64,000 nt of DNA from CAIWTU01 sp963815135. GTDB taxonomy: Bacteria > Desulfobacterota > Desulfuromonadia > Geobacterales > Geobacteraceae. A program made the translations under genes and the position numbers. The DNA is taken from positions 310,001 through 374,000 of the forward strand of contig CAWFFO010000006.1 of NCBI GenBank assembly GCA_963815135.1. The letters run 5' to 3'. Position 1 is the stretch's first letter; each line of letters begins with the position of its first letter. This document shows positions 19,423 through 28,209 of the stretch, piece by piece. The notes under the pieces were generated by a model. It worked only from the letters and a program-made list of their open reading frames with translations, was not told where the DNA came from and did not search any database.

Positions 19423-19767
19423 TTGCCGGAGAATGAACGCATACGCCGCGAAAAGAATACCATGCGGAAGATGATAGATATTTACTGCCGCGGTCATCAC
19501 GGCAGGGATAGAAAATTGTGCGCCGATTGCGGACAACTTCTCGAGTATGCCATGCAATGCATTGACAGGTGTCCTTTCCGGGAGGAAAAGCCGGTCTGCG
19601 GCAAGTGTCCGGTCCATTGCTACAAGCCGGTCATGCGCGAGCAGATTCGCCGGGTGATGAGGTATGCCGGGCCGCGAATGTTGATCCGTCATCCGGTTTT
19701 GACGGTGCTGCACCATCTTGACGGATTGAAGACTCCGCCGCACAATCGGGGAAAAACCCGGGAATGA
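19423..19767 (+). CDS. YgbA-like nitrous oxide-stimulated promoter family protein
   Basis: 114 aa from TTG 19423 (SD GAGGGTG). The start is uncertain; ATG 19462 (MRKMIDIYCRGHHG) is an alternative. The protein is rich in conserved Cys and His: YCRGHHG, LCADCGQLLEYAM, DRCPFREEKPVCGKCPVHCYKP, then MREQIRRVMRYAGPRMLIRHP. This is the YgbA/NO-stimulated promoter family signature. YgbA of E. coli is induced by nitric oxide and has been linked to recovery from nitrosative stress; the Cys cluster probably binds metal. Ends 2 bp before a shared terminator. Confidence 0.85.
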   Translation: MPENERIRREKNTMRKMIDIYCRGHHGRDRKLCADCGQLLEYAMQCIDRCPFREEKPVCGKCPVHCYKPVMREQIRRVMRYAGPRMLIRHPVLTVLHHLDGLKTPPHNRGKTRE

Positions 19768-19768
19768 A

Positions 19769-19803
19769 AAAACCCGGAGCTTGAAATGGCTCCGGGTTTT
19801 TAT
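19769..19803. terminator. Bidirectional terminator between the YgbA-like gene and tal
   Basis: AACCCGGAGC/GCTCCGGGTT stem with A run before and TTTTT after, placed between two converging genes. Confidence 0.85.
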
Positions 19804-19826
19804 TTGCGCGATATTTCGGAAAGGGG

Positions 19827-20471
19827 TTATTTCGGTACCTTTTCCCAGTCCTTGAGGAATTTCTCGATCCCGGCGTCGGTAAGGGGGTGCTTGCTCAGCT
19901 GGAGCATTACCGAATAGGGGATGGTGGCGATGTCGGCGCCGATCAGTGCCGAGTTGAGAACGTGCACCGGGTTGCGGACGCTGGCCACGATTATTTCGGC
20001 ATCGAAACCGTAGTTGTCGAAGATGGTGCGGATTTCTTCGATAATGTTCATGCCGTCCTGGGAGATGTCGTCCAGCCTGCCGACGAAGGGGGAAACGTAG
20101 GCGGCGCCGGCCTTGGCGGCGAGAAGCGCCTGGACGGGCGTGAAGATCAGGGTGACGTTGACTTTTATCCCTTTGGCATGGAGCGCCTTGGTCGCCTTCA
20201 GCCCTTCGGGGGTCATGGGAACCTTGACCACGATGTTGGGGTGAATCTTTGCAAGCTCTTCGCCCTCGCGGATCATGCCTTCATGGTCAAGGGCGACTAC
20301 TTCCGCGGAAATGGGGCCGTCCACGATGCCGGTTATTTCCTTGATCACTTCCACGAAATTCCGACCCGATTTGGCAATCAGGGAAGGGTTGGTGGTAACT
20401 CCGTCCACGAGTCCGAGGGCGTGTGCTTCCTTTATTTCCTCAACGACCGCGGTGTCGATAAAAAACTTCAT
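19827..20471 (-). CDS. tal: Transaldolase, short TalC/MipB type
   Basis: 214 aa from ATG 20471 with SD GGAGGAAATGA. It matches the short (type 3B) transaldolases: MKFFIDTA, DGVTTNPSLIAKSG, the Schiff-base Lys in NIVVKVPMT, LIFTPVQALLAAKAGAAYVSPFVGRL in pieces, and ASVRNPVHVL. It moves a dihydroxyacetone unit between sugar phosphates in the non-oxidative pentose phosphate pathway. Fructose-6-phosphate aldolases share this fold and length, so F6P aldolase activity cannot be ruled out from sequence. Last gene of a folK-YHS-tal run on the minus strand. Confidence 0.92.
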   Translation of the reverse strand: MKFFIDTAVVEEIKEAHALGLVDGVTTNPSLIAKSGRNFVEVIKEITGIVDGPISAEVVALDHEGMIREGEELAKIHPNIVVKVPMTPEGLKATKALHAKGIKVNVTLIFTPVQALLAAKAGAAYVSPFVGRLDDISQDGMNIIEEIRTIFDNYGFDAEIIVASVRNPVHVLNSALIGADIATIPYSVMLQLSKHPLTDAGIEKFLKDWEKVPK

Positions 20472-20542
20472 TCATTTCCTCCTGTATTCTTGCTGCTGTT
20501 TATATGATCAAGCGTGGTCCGCAGCATGCGGGGCCGCTATAA

Positions 20543-20794
20543 TCAGGACTTTTGCTCGATTTGCTCCCTGTACTTCTCCAGGCATTCCATGGAACAGAAG
20601 TAAATCCGTTCCCCTTCGTGCCTGCCGATAACCGCATCGTCCTCGGTCACATAAACACCGCAGACCGGGTCCTTGTGCGTTTCTTCACCTATGGGAGTTT
20701 CCGTGGGACGGGATTGCACCGTTTTCTTGCCCACTCCCTTGAATGCCAGATAAATGCAATATCCGATAAGAAAGAAAAAAAGTAAGCGTATCAT
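20543..20794 (-). CDS. Membrane-anchored YHS/TRASH-like metal-binding protein
   Basis: 83 aa from ATG 20794 (SD AGGAGC, 3-4 nt). One N-terminal membrane helix (MIRLLFFFLIGYCIYLAF), a short linker, then a small domain with DPVCGVYV and YFCSMECLEKY. The C-x(n)-CSxxC Cys set is the YHS/TRASH-type treble-clef that binds a metal, often copper or another heavy metal. It begins 8 nt after the folK stop, so the two are cotranscribed. Possible role: metal sensing or delivery at the membrane; not proven. Confidence 0.75.
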   Translation of the reverse strand: MIRLLFFFLIGYCIYLAFKGVGKKTVQSRPTETPIGEETHKDPVCGVYVTEDDAVIGRHEGERIYFCSMECLEKYREQIEQKS

Positions 20795-20801
20795 ATTGCT
20801 C

Positions 20802-21293
20802 CTATATTTTTATAACCTGTTCCGGGCTTTTCAGTTCCCGCAGCAATTTTGCCACTTTCTTGCCCGCTTGCGGATGTTTGAGGTCGGGGGCTATTTCGGC
20901 AAGCGGCGCGAGGACGAACCGGCGTTCGTGCAGACGGGGATGGGGGATGGTCAGGGTTTCGTCCGTTACTACGAGATCGTCGAAAAACAGAATGTCCAGG
21001 TCCATGGTTCGTGGACCCCAACGTACCGTTCTCCTGCGTTTGAATACATCGGTTTCTATGCGTTGCAGTTCCGCCAGCAGCATGGAGGGAGTCAGCGAGG
21101 TTTCGAGAAGCAGAACACAGTTCAGGAAGTTGTCCTGCTCCACCGGACCGACCGGTTGAGTATCGTAAAAACCGGAAACGGCCTTGATTTTAGAGTCCTG
21201 CAGTTTGCCGATTTCGGCTATTGCCCGGAGCAGGTTCAGCTCCCGGTCTCCCAGGTTCGATCCAAGTGCTATATATGCTGAAGATTCCACCAT
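20802..21293 (-). CDS. folK: 6-hydroxymethyl-dihydropterin pyrophosphokinase (FolK)
   Basis: 163 aa. It carries the HPPK hallmarks: IALGSNLGDRELNL, VSGFYDTQPVGPVEQDNFLN, and the nucleotide/Mg site RWGPRTMDLDILFFDD with the two catalytic Asp, followed by IPHPRLHERRFVLAPLAEIAP. It transfers pyrophosphate from ATP to 6-hydroxymethyl-7,8-dihydropterin in folate synthesis. The start (ATG 21293) has no obvious SD but lies at the usual family position. First gene of the folK-YHS-tal run. Confidence 0.93.
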   Translation of the reverse strand: MVESSAYIALGSNLGDRELNLLRAIAEIGKLQDSKIKAVSGFYDTQPVGPVEQDNFLNCVLLLETSLTPSMLLAELQRIETDVFKRRRTVRWGPRTMDLDILFFDDLVVTDETLTIPHPRLHERRFVLAPLAEIAPDLKHPQAGKKVAKLLRELKSPEQVIKI

Positions 21294-21480
21294 GTGAGTA
21301 GAACATAAATCGATTTTTTCGTCAATATCAAGGTGAGTGATCGCCGGAAAAGAGGGCCATGGTTGATTTAATGTGTCCCGGATTTATACTGGAAGCAGGC
21401 GGAAAAACACCAGTCCGGCTCCTGCCGGGTGTTTTCTGAAGAAGTCCGGACAGGAAATGTATCAATTGCGGAGAATGTCG

Positions 21481-24444
21481 ATGAAAACCAGCCAGGATGC
21501 GGTTGTCGCCAAGGGGCTCGAAATAATTAACCTGATGACGGAAGGACCGCCGGAAATTTTCAACAGAAGATGGTGGGCCGGCAGGCTGATGAACATGGCG
21601 ATGGAGAACCCGGACCTGAAGGTGCAGCTGTTCCGCTTTATCGATGCTCTTCCTTCCCTGACCACAAGCGAACTGATGGCGCAACACCTGAAAGAATATT
21701 TTCTCTCGGGCGGATATGATTTTCCCGAAATGATGAAGCTTCTGCTGGCCGGCGCGGTTTCAGGTCCGTTCACGGGAATAGCCGCTTCGCTCATCAGGAA
21801 AAACATCATCGCTTTCTCCGGAACTTTCATTGCCGGTGAGACGCCGGACAAGGCCGTCAGGGCGCTGAAAAAGATATGGGACGAGGGGAAGGTTTTCACC
21901 GTCGACCTGCTCGGAGAGGCCGCCGTGTCCGAGGCCGAAGCTGCGGATTACCTGCACAGGTACACGGACCTCGTCCAAAACCTTGCCATGAAACTGGCCG
22001 GGTGGAAGCCGCCGGCGCCGGAGATGGAGGACTTTTCCCCCGGCTGAATATTTCGGTCAAGCTCAGCTCCCTTTTTTCCCGCATCGGGCCGATGAACTTC
22101 GAGGACAGCGTGAAGCAGCTCGTAAGAGGCTGCGCCCGATCGCCGCGAGGTCCGGCAGGCAGGCGGCTTCGTCAATCTCGACATGGAAATGTACATCCTG
22201 AAAAATATCACCCTCGATGTGTTCACGGAGCTTCTGGAGGAGCAGGAGTTCAGGGACTGGCCCAATGCGGGGATTGCCCTTCAGGCGTATCTCCCGGAGA
22301 CCGGGGAGGACCTCCGGCGGCTCATCGAGTGGGCGAAGACCAATAACCGGCGCATCACGGTCAGGCTGGTCAAGGGTGCATACTGGGAATATGAAAACAT
22401 CATCGCCCGGCAGAATGGATGGCCGTTGCCGGTTTTCACCGAAAAAACGTCACACCGACTGGCATTTCGAGCGCTGCGCCGAGCTGATGCTGCAAAGCAT
22501 GCCGATACTGTTGCTCCCGGCAATCGGCCACCCACAATGTCCGCTCGCTCGCCGCCGCCATGGAAGCGGCCGCCCGGCTGGGGGTACCCCGGGACGACGG
22601 ATACGAGTTCCAGATGCTCTACGGCATGGCCGAACCGGTCAAGAGGGCGGTGCGGCGGCTGGGGTACGGCGTGCGGGAATATACGTCCGCTCGGCGAGCT
22701 GCTCCCCGGCATGGCGTACCTGGTCCGGCGTCTCTTGGAGAATACCTCCAACGAAGGGTTTCTCCGCCGCACTTTGCTGCCGGGGTCAGCCGGGAGGAGC
22801 TCCTGGCCGCTCCCGAACCCTGGCCCGGCGCCTCGCCGCCGGAAAAAGAACCGGAGCCGGAGCGCTTCTGAAACGAACCGTCCCTCGATTTTTCCCGCGA
22901 GAGCGACCGCGACGGCTGCCGGACTGCTCTGGAAAAGGTGCGCGGCGAGCTGGGAAGGACATACCCGGCCATCATTGCCGGGCGACAGGAACCGGACCGA
23001 CGAAACTATTGCCTCCGTGAACCCGGCTCGCCCGGCGGAAGTTGTGGGAATCGTCGCCGCCGTCAACCGGCAGGGGCTGGGTGCTGCCCTTGCTGCTGCC
23101 CGGCGCCGGGGCTGCATGGGGGAACAACAAGCGGCGAAGGACGGGCGGAGCTCCTCTTCAGAGCCGCCGGGCTCGCCCGGTCGCGGCGGCTCGAACTCCT
23201 TGCATGGCAGCTGTTCGAGACCGGCAAGAACTGGGCTGAGGCTGACGCGGACGTGACCGAGGCGATCGACTTCCTGGAATACTACGGCACGGGAGATGCT
23301 CCGCCTCGACAGCCCGGCCAGGATGGGGGATGTCCCCGGCGAGGACAACCGCTATTTCTACCGGCCGCGGGGGTCGGCGCTGGTCATCGCCCCCTGGAAT
23401 TTCCCCCTGGCCATCTCCGCGGGCATGGTGTCCGCCGCTCTGGTCGCCGGCAATACGGTCCTCTACAAGCCGTCCAGCTGTTCCGCCGGTGACGGCTGGC
23501 AGCTCATGCTCGCTGTTCCGGGATGCGGGGCTTCCCCCCGGGGTGCTCAATTTCATTCCCTGCCGCGGGGAACAGCTCGGGGAGTGCCTGGTGCAGCACC
23601 CCGAGGTCGAACTCATCGCCTTTACCGGCTCCCGGGAGGTGGGGTTCCGGCATCATGGAACAGGCGGCCGCACCTGCCGGCGGGGGAGATGCCTGTCAAG
23701 CGGGTCATCGCCGAGATGGGCGGTAAGAACGCCATCATCGTCGACGGCGATGCCGATCTGGACCAGGCGGTGCCGGGCGTGCTGCAGTCGGCCTTCGGCT
23801 ACCAGGGGCAGAAATGCTCCGCCTGTTCACGGGTGATCGTCCTGGACGGAATGCTACGACCGGTTCATGGACCGGCTGGTGGAGGCGGTCGAGGGGATCC
23901 GACCGGGCCCCCGGAAGACCCGGCCTGCTTCATGGGGCCGGTGATCGACGCGGCGGCGCGGGACAGGATCGCGGCTACATCGAGATCGGCGGAGAAGGAG
24001 GGACGCTCGCTGCTCCGCGGGCGAGTCGCCCGCGGAGCGGGCTACTACGTGCCGCCGACGGTCGTTGACCGACCTGCCCGACGATTCCCGCGCTCCTCCA
24101 GGAGGAAATCTTCGGCCCGGTGCTGGCGGTCATCCGGGTGAGGACATCGACGAGGCGCTGGCAGTCGCCAACGGACTCCGACTACGCCCTGACCGGCGGG
24201 CTCTATTCAGCCGCAGCCCGCGCACATAGGCCGGGTGACGGCGGGAGTTCCGCGTCGGCAACCTCTACATCAACCGCGGCATCACCGGCGCCGCTGGTCG
24301 GGCGGCAGCCCTTCGGCGGGCTTCAGGCTGTCCGGCGTCGGCTCCAAGGCGGGCGGACCGGACTACCTGCTGCAGTTCATGGACCCGCGGGTGGTCACCG
24401 AAAACACCATGCGCCGGGGATTTTCTCCGGAAGTGATCATGTGA
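21481..24444 (+). pseudogene. putA: PutA-like proline dehydrogenase / P5C dehydrogenase, many frameshifts
   Basis: From ATG 21481 (GGAGA upstream) to TGA 24444, about 985 codons. The first 180 residues are intact (MKTSQDAVVAKGLEI...). Homology then jumps frames repeatedly. PRODH part: LNISVKLSSLFSRIGP (~22050), FVNLDMEMYILK, ITVRLVKGAYWEYE (~22350). Aldehyde dehydrogenase part: VIAPWNFPLAISAGMV, AGNTVLYKPSS, VELIAFTGSREVG, VIAEMGGKNAIIVD and QKCSACSRVIV (catalytic Cys region). C-terminus PFGGLxxSGxGSKAGGPDYLLQF. At least ten frame changes lie between 22.0 and 24.4 kb, a far higher density than anywhere else in the window. The intact enzyme would oxidise proline to glutamate in two steps. Non-functional as written. 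Confidence 0.85.
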
Positions 24445-24460
24445 GACGGCAGAAATCGGG

Positions 24461-24527
<67 letters not shown>

Positions 24528-24573
24528 AATTCACAATCCAAAATTCGCCGGACCGGCGTCCGGGGAGGCGCAC

Positions 24574-25113
24574 ATGCACGATTGGAACGTGGTGGTTACC
24601 GTCCATGAGGGAGGTTTTTCGGGGCCTGCAGGCTGCTGGAGAAAATCGGGCCGGTCAGCAGGACGGAATTTTTCAACGTGCTGGTGATGCGTACGGAGGA
24701 TATACCGGCACTCCTGGAGAGGTTGCGGGAGCTCGTGGTGGAGGGAGCCCGGCATCCTCAACGACATAGCGCGGCTGATCCCCCTGCAGCAGGTCTTCAA
24801 TTTCCAGTCACCGGAGACATTCGAAGAAAAGGCCGCCGATATTGTCACCCGATGGGTCCCGGCGCTTGCGGGTAAAAGCTTTCACGTCCGCATGCGGCGC
24901 CGCGGTTTCAAGGGAAGACTTTCCAGCCTGGAAGAGGAGCGTTTTCTCGATGAACGCATTCTCGAAGCACTGGAAAAGGATGGAAACCCGGCCCGTGTCG
25001 TCTTCGAGAATCCGGATTTCATTATCACCGTGGAAAGTGTCGGTACCAGGGCAGGGCTGTCGCTCTGGAGCAGGGATGAATTGCGGCGTTACGAGTTTCT
25101 GAAAGCAGACTGA
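24574..25113 (+). pseudogene. THUMP-like domain protein, two frameshifts
   Basis: ATG 24574 (SD GGGGAGG) opens MHDWNVVVTVHEGGF. One indel near 24617 leads to CRLLEKIGPVSRTEFFNVLVM and another near 24750 to PGILNDIARLIPLQQVFNFQ, then a clean stretch through KSFHVRMRRRGFKGRLSS, ERFLDERILEALEKDG and AGLSLWSRDELRRYEFLKAD. This pattern matches the stand-alone THUMP-like proteins of Desulfuromonadia; THUMP domains bind RNA in tRNA-modifying enzymes. No catalytic domain is attached. It ends 17 bp before the V-ATPase operon and may be cotranscribed with it. Confidence 0.7.
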
Positions 25114-25130
25114 GAGGAAGGTGCCGGCTC

Positions 25131-25496
25131 ATGGAAAACAGGAAAGACTCCATGGACGAGGAAATTCTCGCCAGGGTTATCGAAACTGAAAAAGAGATCG
25201 CCGACATGGTAAAGGCGGAAAGGGAAAAAACGGCCCACTGGCTGGAAGGTGAGATAAGGGCTATCGAAGCGGAAAAGGAGAAGGAGGTCCGCAGGCTGGA
25301 GGAATTCCTGCGGGTTAATGTCGATGCAGCCCGGGCAAAGGCCGAAAAGAGAGCCTCGGCCATGGTGGAGGATGCCGCCGCATTGCGCCGGCTCCTGTCG
25401 GAGCTGGATGGCAAGGCTTTGAAACGGATTGTCGAGGAGCATCTGGGCAGGATCCTTTCGGGAACGGACCATGATAGTCAGGATGTCGAAAGTTGA
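25131..25496 (+). CDS. V-type ATPase peripheral-stalk subunit H (G-like)
   Basis: 121 aa, ATG 25131 (SD GAGGAAGG, long spacing; ATG 25152 is an alternative). Almost entirely an alpha-helical coiled coil (EILARVIETEKEIADMVKAE, EGEIRAIEAEKEKEVRRLEE), rich in E, K and A. Length and position before subunit I fit AhaH/NtpF-type subunits, which pair with subunit E in the outer stalk. Sequence identity in this family is low, so the call depends mainly on context. Its end overlaps the start of subunit I by 26 nt, implying translational coupling. Confidence 0.75.
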   Translation: MENRKDSMDEEILARVIETEKEIADMVKAEREKTAHWLEGEIRAIEAEKEKEVRRLEEFLRVNVDAARAKAEKRASAMVEDAAALRRLLSELDGKALKRIVEEHLGRILSGTDHDSQDVES

Positions 25497-27345
25497 AATA
25501 GTCGGACCGAAGAAGCTCCTACTGCCGGTCCTTTCCGGGCTCCGCGAACTGGAGGTTTTTCATATCGAGGCAGACCACAGCAGCTTCGTGGAAGAGGAGC
25601 GGGGAACGGCCGTGACCGCCCTTTCCCCTGACCGGGATATTATCTCCGAACGGCAGTTGCTGGATGACCTGGCCATGAAAATCGATGAACTGCTTGCCTG
25701 CCTGCCGAAGATAGAGGTCCGGGAGATATATCTGAAGGTGCCGGATATCATCCAGTCAATAAATGCGGTCGTGGAAAAACACCTCGACTACTGTGTGGCT
25801 TTGAAAAGGAAACGGGACCAATTGAAGGAGGAGCTTGCGGAACTGGACCGTCACACGGTTTTCATCGAGGCACTGGAGTCGCTGCTGGCCGGTGCCCCGA
25901 AACCGGAGGGGATCGAATTTGTCGGCATTACCCTGAAAGACTCCACGGCGGTCGAACATTTGCGGGAAATGATAGACAGGTTGACGAACGGGCGTTTCGA
26001 GATTTTCACCACAACAGCGCGGGACTCGACGCTGGCCGTTTTGCTGGCCGTACCGAAGAGGATGGGCGGTAAGGTAAAGGAAATGCTGAGCGGCGAGCGG
26101 ATTCCCGAGCTGGTTTTTCCCCGGTCGGCCGAACATCCGGGCCTGTCCGAGAAAATCGACTATGTAAGAAAAAGAATGGACGAGATATCCGCCGAAAAGG
26201 CATTGGCCGAACACAAAATGGAGGACTTTGCCCGCCACTGGCTGGCAATCTACGAGCAAGCGTGCAAGTGGATATGTAGCCGTCGCTCGCTTTTGCGGAC
26301 CACGGCGAAACTGTTCGAGACGGGGCAGTGCTTTTTCGTATACGGCTGGATGCCCTCGGAGGAACTGCCGGCTCTCACCCGGAAACTTTCCGGGGCTTTC
26401 GGCGGCGTGGTGGTGGTCGAGGAAATGGAGATAAGGGAGCAGGAACTGGAAAATGTCCCGGTGGTCATCAGGAACCCCCCGTATTTCCGGCCGTTCGAGA
26501 TGTTCGCGAGACTATTGCCGTTGCCGAGATATACTTCATTCGACCCGACCGTATTCATCGGCATTTTTTTTCCGGTCTTTTTCGGGATGATTCTCGGCGA
26601 TGCCGGTTACGGCCTTATTCTTTCAACCATATCGATTCTGGTCCGGAAATTGTGCCGTTCCAGGCAGCTGGTACGTGACGCAGCCGTGATTCTGCTGGTG
26701 TGTTCCTTGTATTCGATCATTTTCGGCTTCATTTTCGGCGAGTTTCTCGGTGAACTGGGCCGTGATCTGTTCGGCCTCCGTCCCATCTGGGTTTCCCGCA
26801 CCGAAGCGGTCATTCCCATGCTTTTTTTCTCGCTTTCCGTTGGGGTTTTTCATGTGCTGCTGGGCCTGTTTCTCGGCTTTCTGGCCGCAGTGCGGAAGAG
26901 GGTGGCCCGTGAGGCCCTGTTCAAGCTGGCCAATATCATCGTTATTCTCTGCCTGGTGGCATTTTTTGCCGTGCGAGCCGTACATGTCCCCCCACATCTG
27001 AACAAAGTGCTGGTAATTACGTTGATAATATTAATAGCAACCGCCATCTTCAGCGGCGGCCTGCTCGCCCCGCTGGAGTTGCTGAAGAGTGTCGGCAACA
27101 TCATCTCGTACGCCCGGATCATGGCCATAGGACTCGCTTCAGTCCTGCTCGCCTCGGTTGCCAACACCCTGGGGGGGATGACCGGGGATATCGTCACCGG
27201 GATACTGGTAGCCGTACTGTTCCATGCCGTCAACATTGTACTCGGTGTTTTCGCGCCGACCATCCAGTCCCTGAGGCTGCACTTCGTGGAATTCTTCGGC
27301 AAATTCCTGGAGCACGGCGGGAGGAAATATGAACCGTTTAAATAA
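25471..27345 (+). CDS. atpI: V-type ATPase subunit I (a-subunit)
   Basis: 624 aa from ATG 25471 (MIVRMSKVEIVGPKKLLLP); it overlaps the H gene. Residues 1-330 are the cytosolic stalk-binding part with long helices (LREMIDRLTNGRFEIF, KMEDFARHWLAIYEQ). Residues ~335-620 contain 7-8 membrane helices, with FDPTVFIGIFFPVFFGMILGDAGYG in pieces and LKSVGNIISYARIMAIGLA, where the helix-7 Arg (SYAR) that drives proton or Na+ release is seen. This subunit forms the two ion half-channels beside the rotating K ring. The gene symbol follows the bacterial V-ATPase usage and should not be confused with F-type AtpI. Confidence 0.93.
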   Translation: MIVRMSKVEIVGPKKLLLPVLSGLRELEVFHIEADHSSFVEEERGTAVTALSPDRDIISERQLLDDLAMKIDELLACLPKIEVREIYLKVPDIIQSINAVVEKHLDYCVALKRKRDQLKEELAELDRHTVFIEALESLLAGAPKPEGIEFVGITLKDSTAVEHLREMIDRLTNGRFEIFTTTARDSTLAVLLAVPKRMGGKVKEMLSGERIPELVFPRSAEHPGLSEKIDYVRKRMDEISAEKALAEHKMEDFARHWLAIYEQACKWICSRRSLLRTTAKLFETGQCFFVYGWMPSEELPALTRKLSGAFGGVVVVEEMEIREQELENVPVVIRNPPYFRPFEMFARLLPLPRYTSFDPTVFIGIFFPVFFGMILGDAGYGLILSTISILVRKLCRSRQLVRDAAVILLVCSLYSIIFGFIFGEFLGELGRDLFGLRPIWVSRTEAVIPMLFFSLSVGVFHVLLGLFLGFLAAVRKRVAREALFKLANIIVILCLVAFFAVRAVHVPPHLNKVLVITLIILIATAIFSGGLLAPLELLKSVGNIISYARIMAIGLASVLLASVANTLGGMTGDIVTGILVAVLFHAVNIVLGVFAPTIQSLRLHFVEFFGKFLEHGGRKYEPFK

Positions 27346-27351
27346 GCGTTC

Positions 27352-27373
27352 AAGGGGTAAGGAGTAAGGGTAA
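27352..27373 (+). repeat. Degenerate heptamer run between subunits I and K
   Basis: Three consecutive AAGGNGT-like 7-mers (AAGGGGT, AAGGAGT, AAGGGTA) just after the subunit I stop. Weak, but with the same 7-bp period and post-stop position as the arrays elsewhere in the window. Confidence 0.4.
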
Positions 27374-27396
27374 AAACTCTTGCGAAGGAGGACATT

Positions 27397-27612
27397 ATGG
27401 AGAATGCGATAATGGCACTGGCGGCGGCGCTGGCGATCGGGTTGAGCGCACTGGCCACCGGATGGGCCCAATCGAAAATAGGTTCCGCGGGTGCCGGGGC
27501 CATTGCCGAGAAGCCGGAGCTGACCGGAACGGTTTTCATCCTGCTGGCAATTCCGGAAACCATGGTTATTCTCGGTTTCGTCATTGCCACGATGATCCTG
27601 TATCTGCGCTGA
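27397..27612 (+). CDS. atpK: V-type ATPase proteolipid subunit K, Na+-type residues
   Basis: 71 aa from ATG 27397 with SD AAGGAGG. A single hairpin of two membrane helices: residues ~3-35 and ~45-70. Ion-carrying Glu is E54 in helix 2 (LLAIPETMVILGF). Helix 1 has Gln25 15 residues before the loop Pro, the same distance as Gln32 of the Ilyobacter tartaricus Na+ c-ring, and Thr55 follows Glu54 where that ring has Ser66. Gln plus Glu plus Ser/Thr is the known Na+-binding signature; H+-only rings usually lack the Gln and the Ser/Thr. The loop is four residues shorter than in Ilyobacter. Short two-helix K subunits are usual in archaeal-type enzymes. Confidence 0.9.
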   Translation: MENAIMALAAALAIGLSALATGWAQSKIGSAGAGAIAEKPELTGTVFILLAIPETMVILGFVIATMILYLR

Positions 27613-27621
27613 AAGACAGCG

Positions 27622-28209
27622 ATGGGTTACCGGGAACTGACAGAGGAACTGCGCCGGGAGGCGGAAGAGAATATCGGGGAATTCCGCCGGCAGGCAGAGG
27701 ATGAAGCTTCGCGGGCCAGGGAGGAAGCCCTGGCGGAAGTGGAACTGATGCGCGGGGAGAGCGCGAGGAAACAGGCTTCCGCGGTGGAGGAAGCTGTGCG
27801 TGAAGTCCTCGCCGATGCGGAGCGGAAGGTTCTCGAGATGAGGCTTGGCGGCATGAGGGATTTGTCCGGCAGATTGTATGACATGGCTGTGTCTCTGCTT
27901 GCCGGTTTGCGGGCACTCCGCTATGAAAAGCTGTTTGCCGCCCTGCTCCGGGAACTTCCCGATTTCGAGTGGGGTAGGGTCAAGGTCAATCCGGCGGACC
28001 TGGATATGGCCCAAGGCCACTTTCCGGAAGCGGAGATTTCGGCCGACGGGGACATATGCGGGGGGATCGAGGTTTTTTCGGAAGATGGATGTATCTGCAT
28101 TGCAAACACCCTGGAAAAAAGGCTGGAGAGGGGATGGCCGGAACTTCTGCCGGACCTGGTCGCCGCCGCCTATCGGGAGGTCGGGCGTGATGCTTTTACA
28201 AAGGGTTGA
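27622..28209 (+). CDS. atpE: V-type ATPase peripheral-stalk subunit E
   Basis: 195 aa. The N-terminal half is a coiled coil (REEALAEVELMRGESARKQA) that pairs with subunit H. The C-terminal globular part has LAGLRALRYEKLFAALLREL and a GDICGGIEVFSEDG hairpin, then NTLEKRLERGWPELLP, matching the NtpE C-domain (GGIxV...NTLExRL). It links the A/B head to subunit I. It starts 9 nt after subunit K with a weak SD, so coupling is likely. The 3' end overlaps subunit C by 20 nt. Confidence 0.88.
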   Translation: MGYRELTEELRREAEENIGEFRRQAEDEASRAREEALAEVELMRGESARKQASAVEEAVREVLADAERKVLEMRLGGMRDLSGRLYDMAVSLLAGLRALRYEKLFAALLRELPDFEWGRVKVNPADLDMAQGHFPEAEISADGDICGGIEVFSEDGCICIANTLEKRLERGWPELLPDLVAAAYREVGRDAFTKG

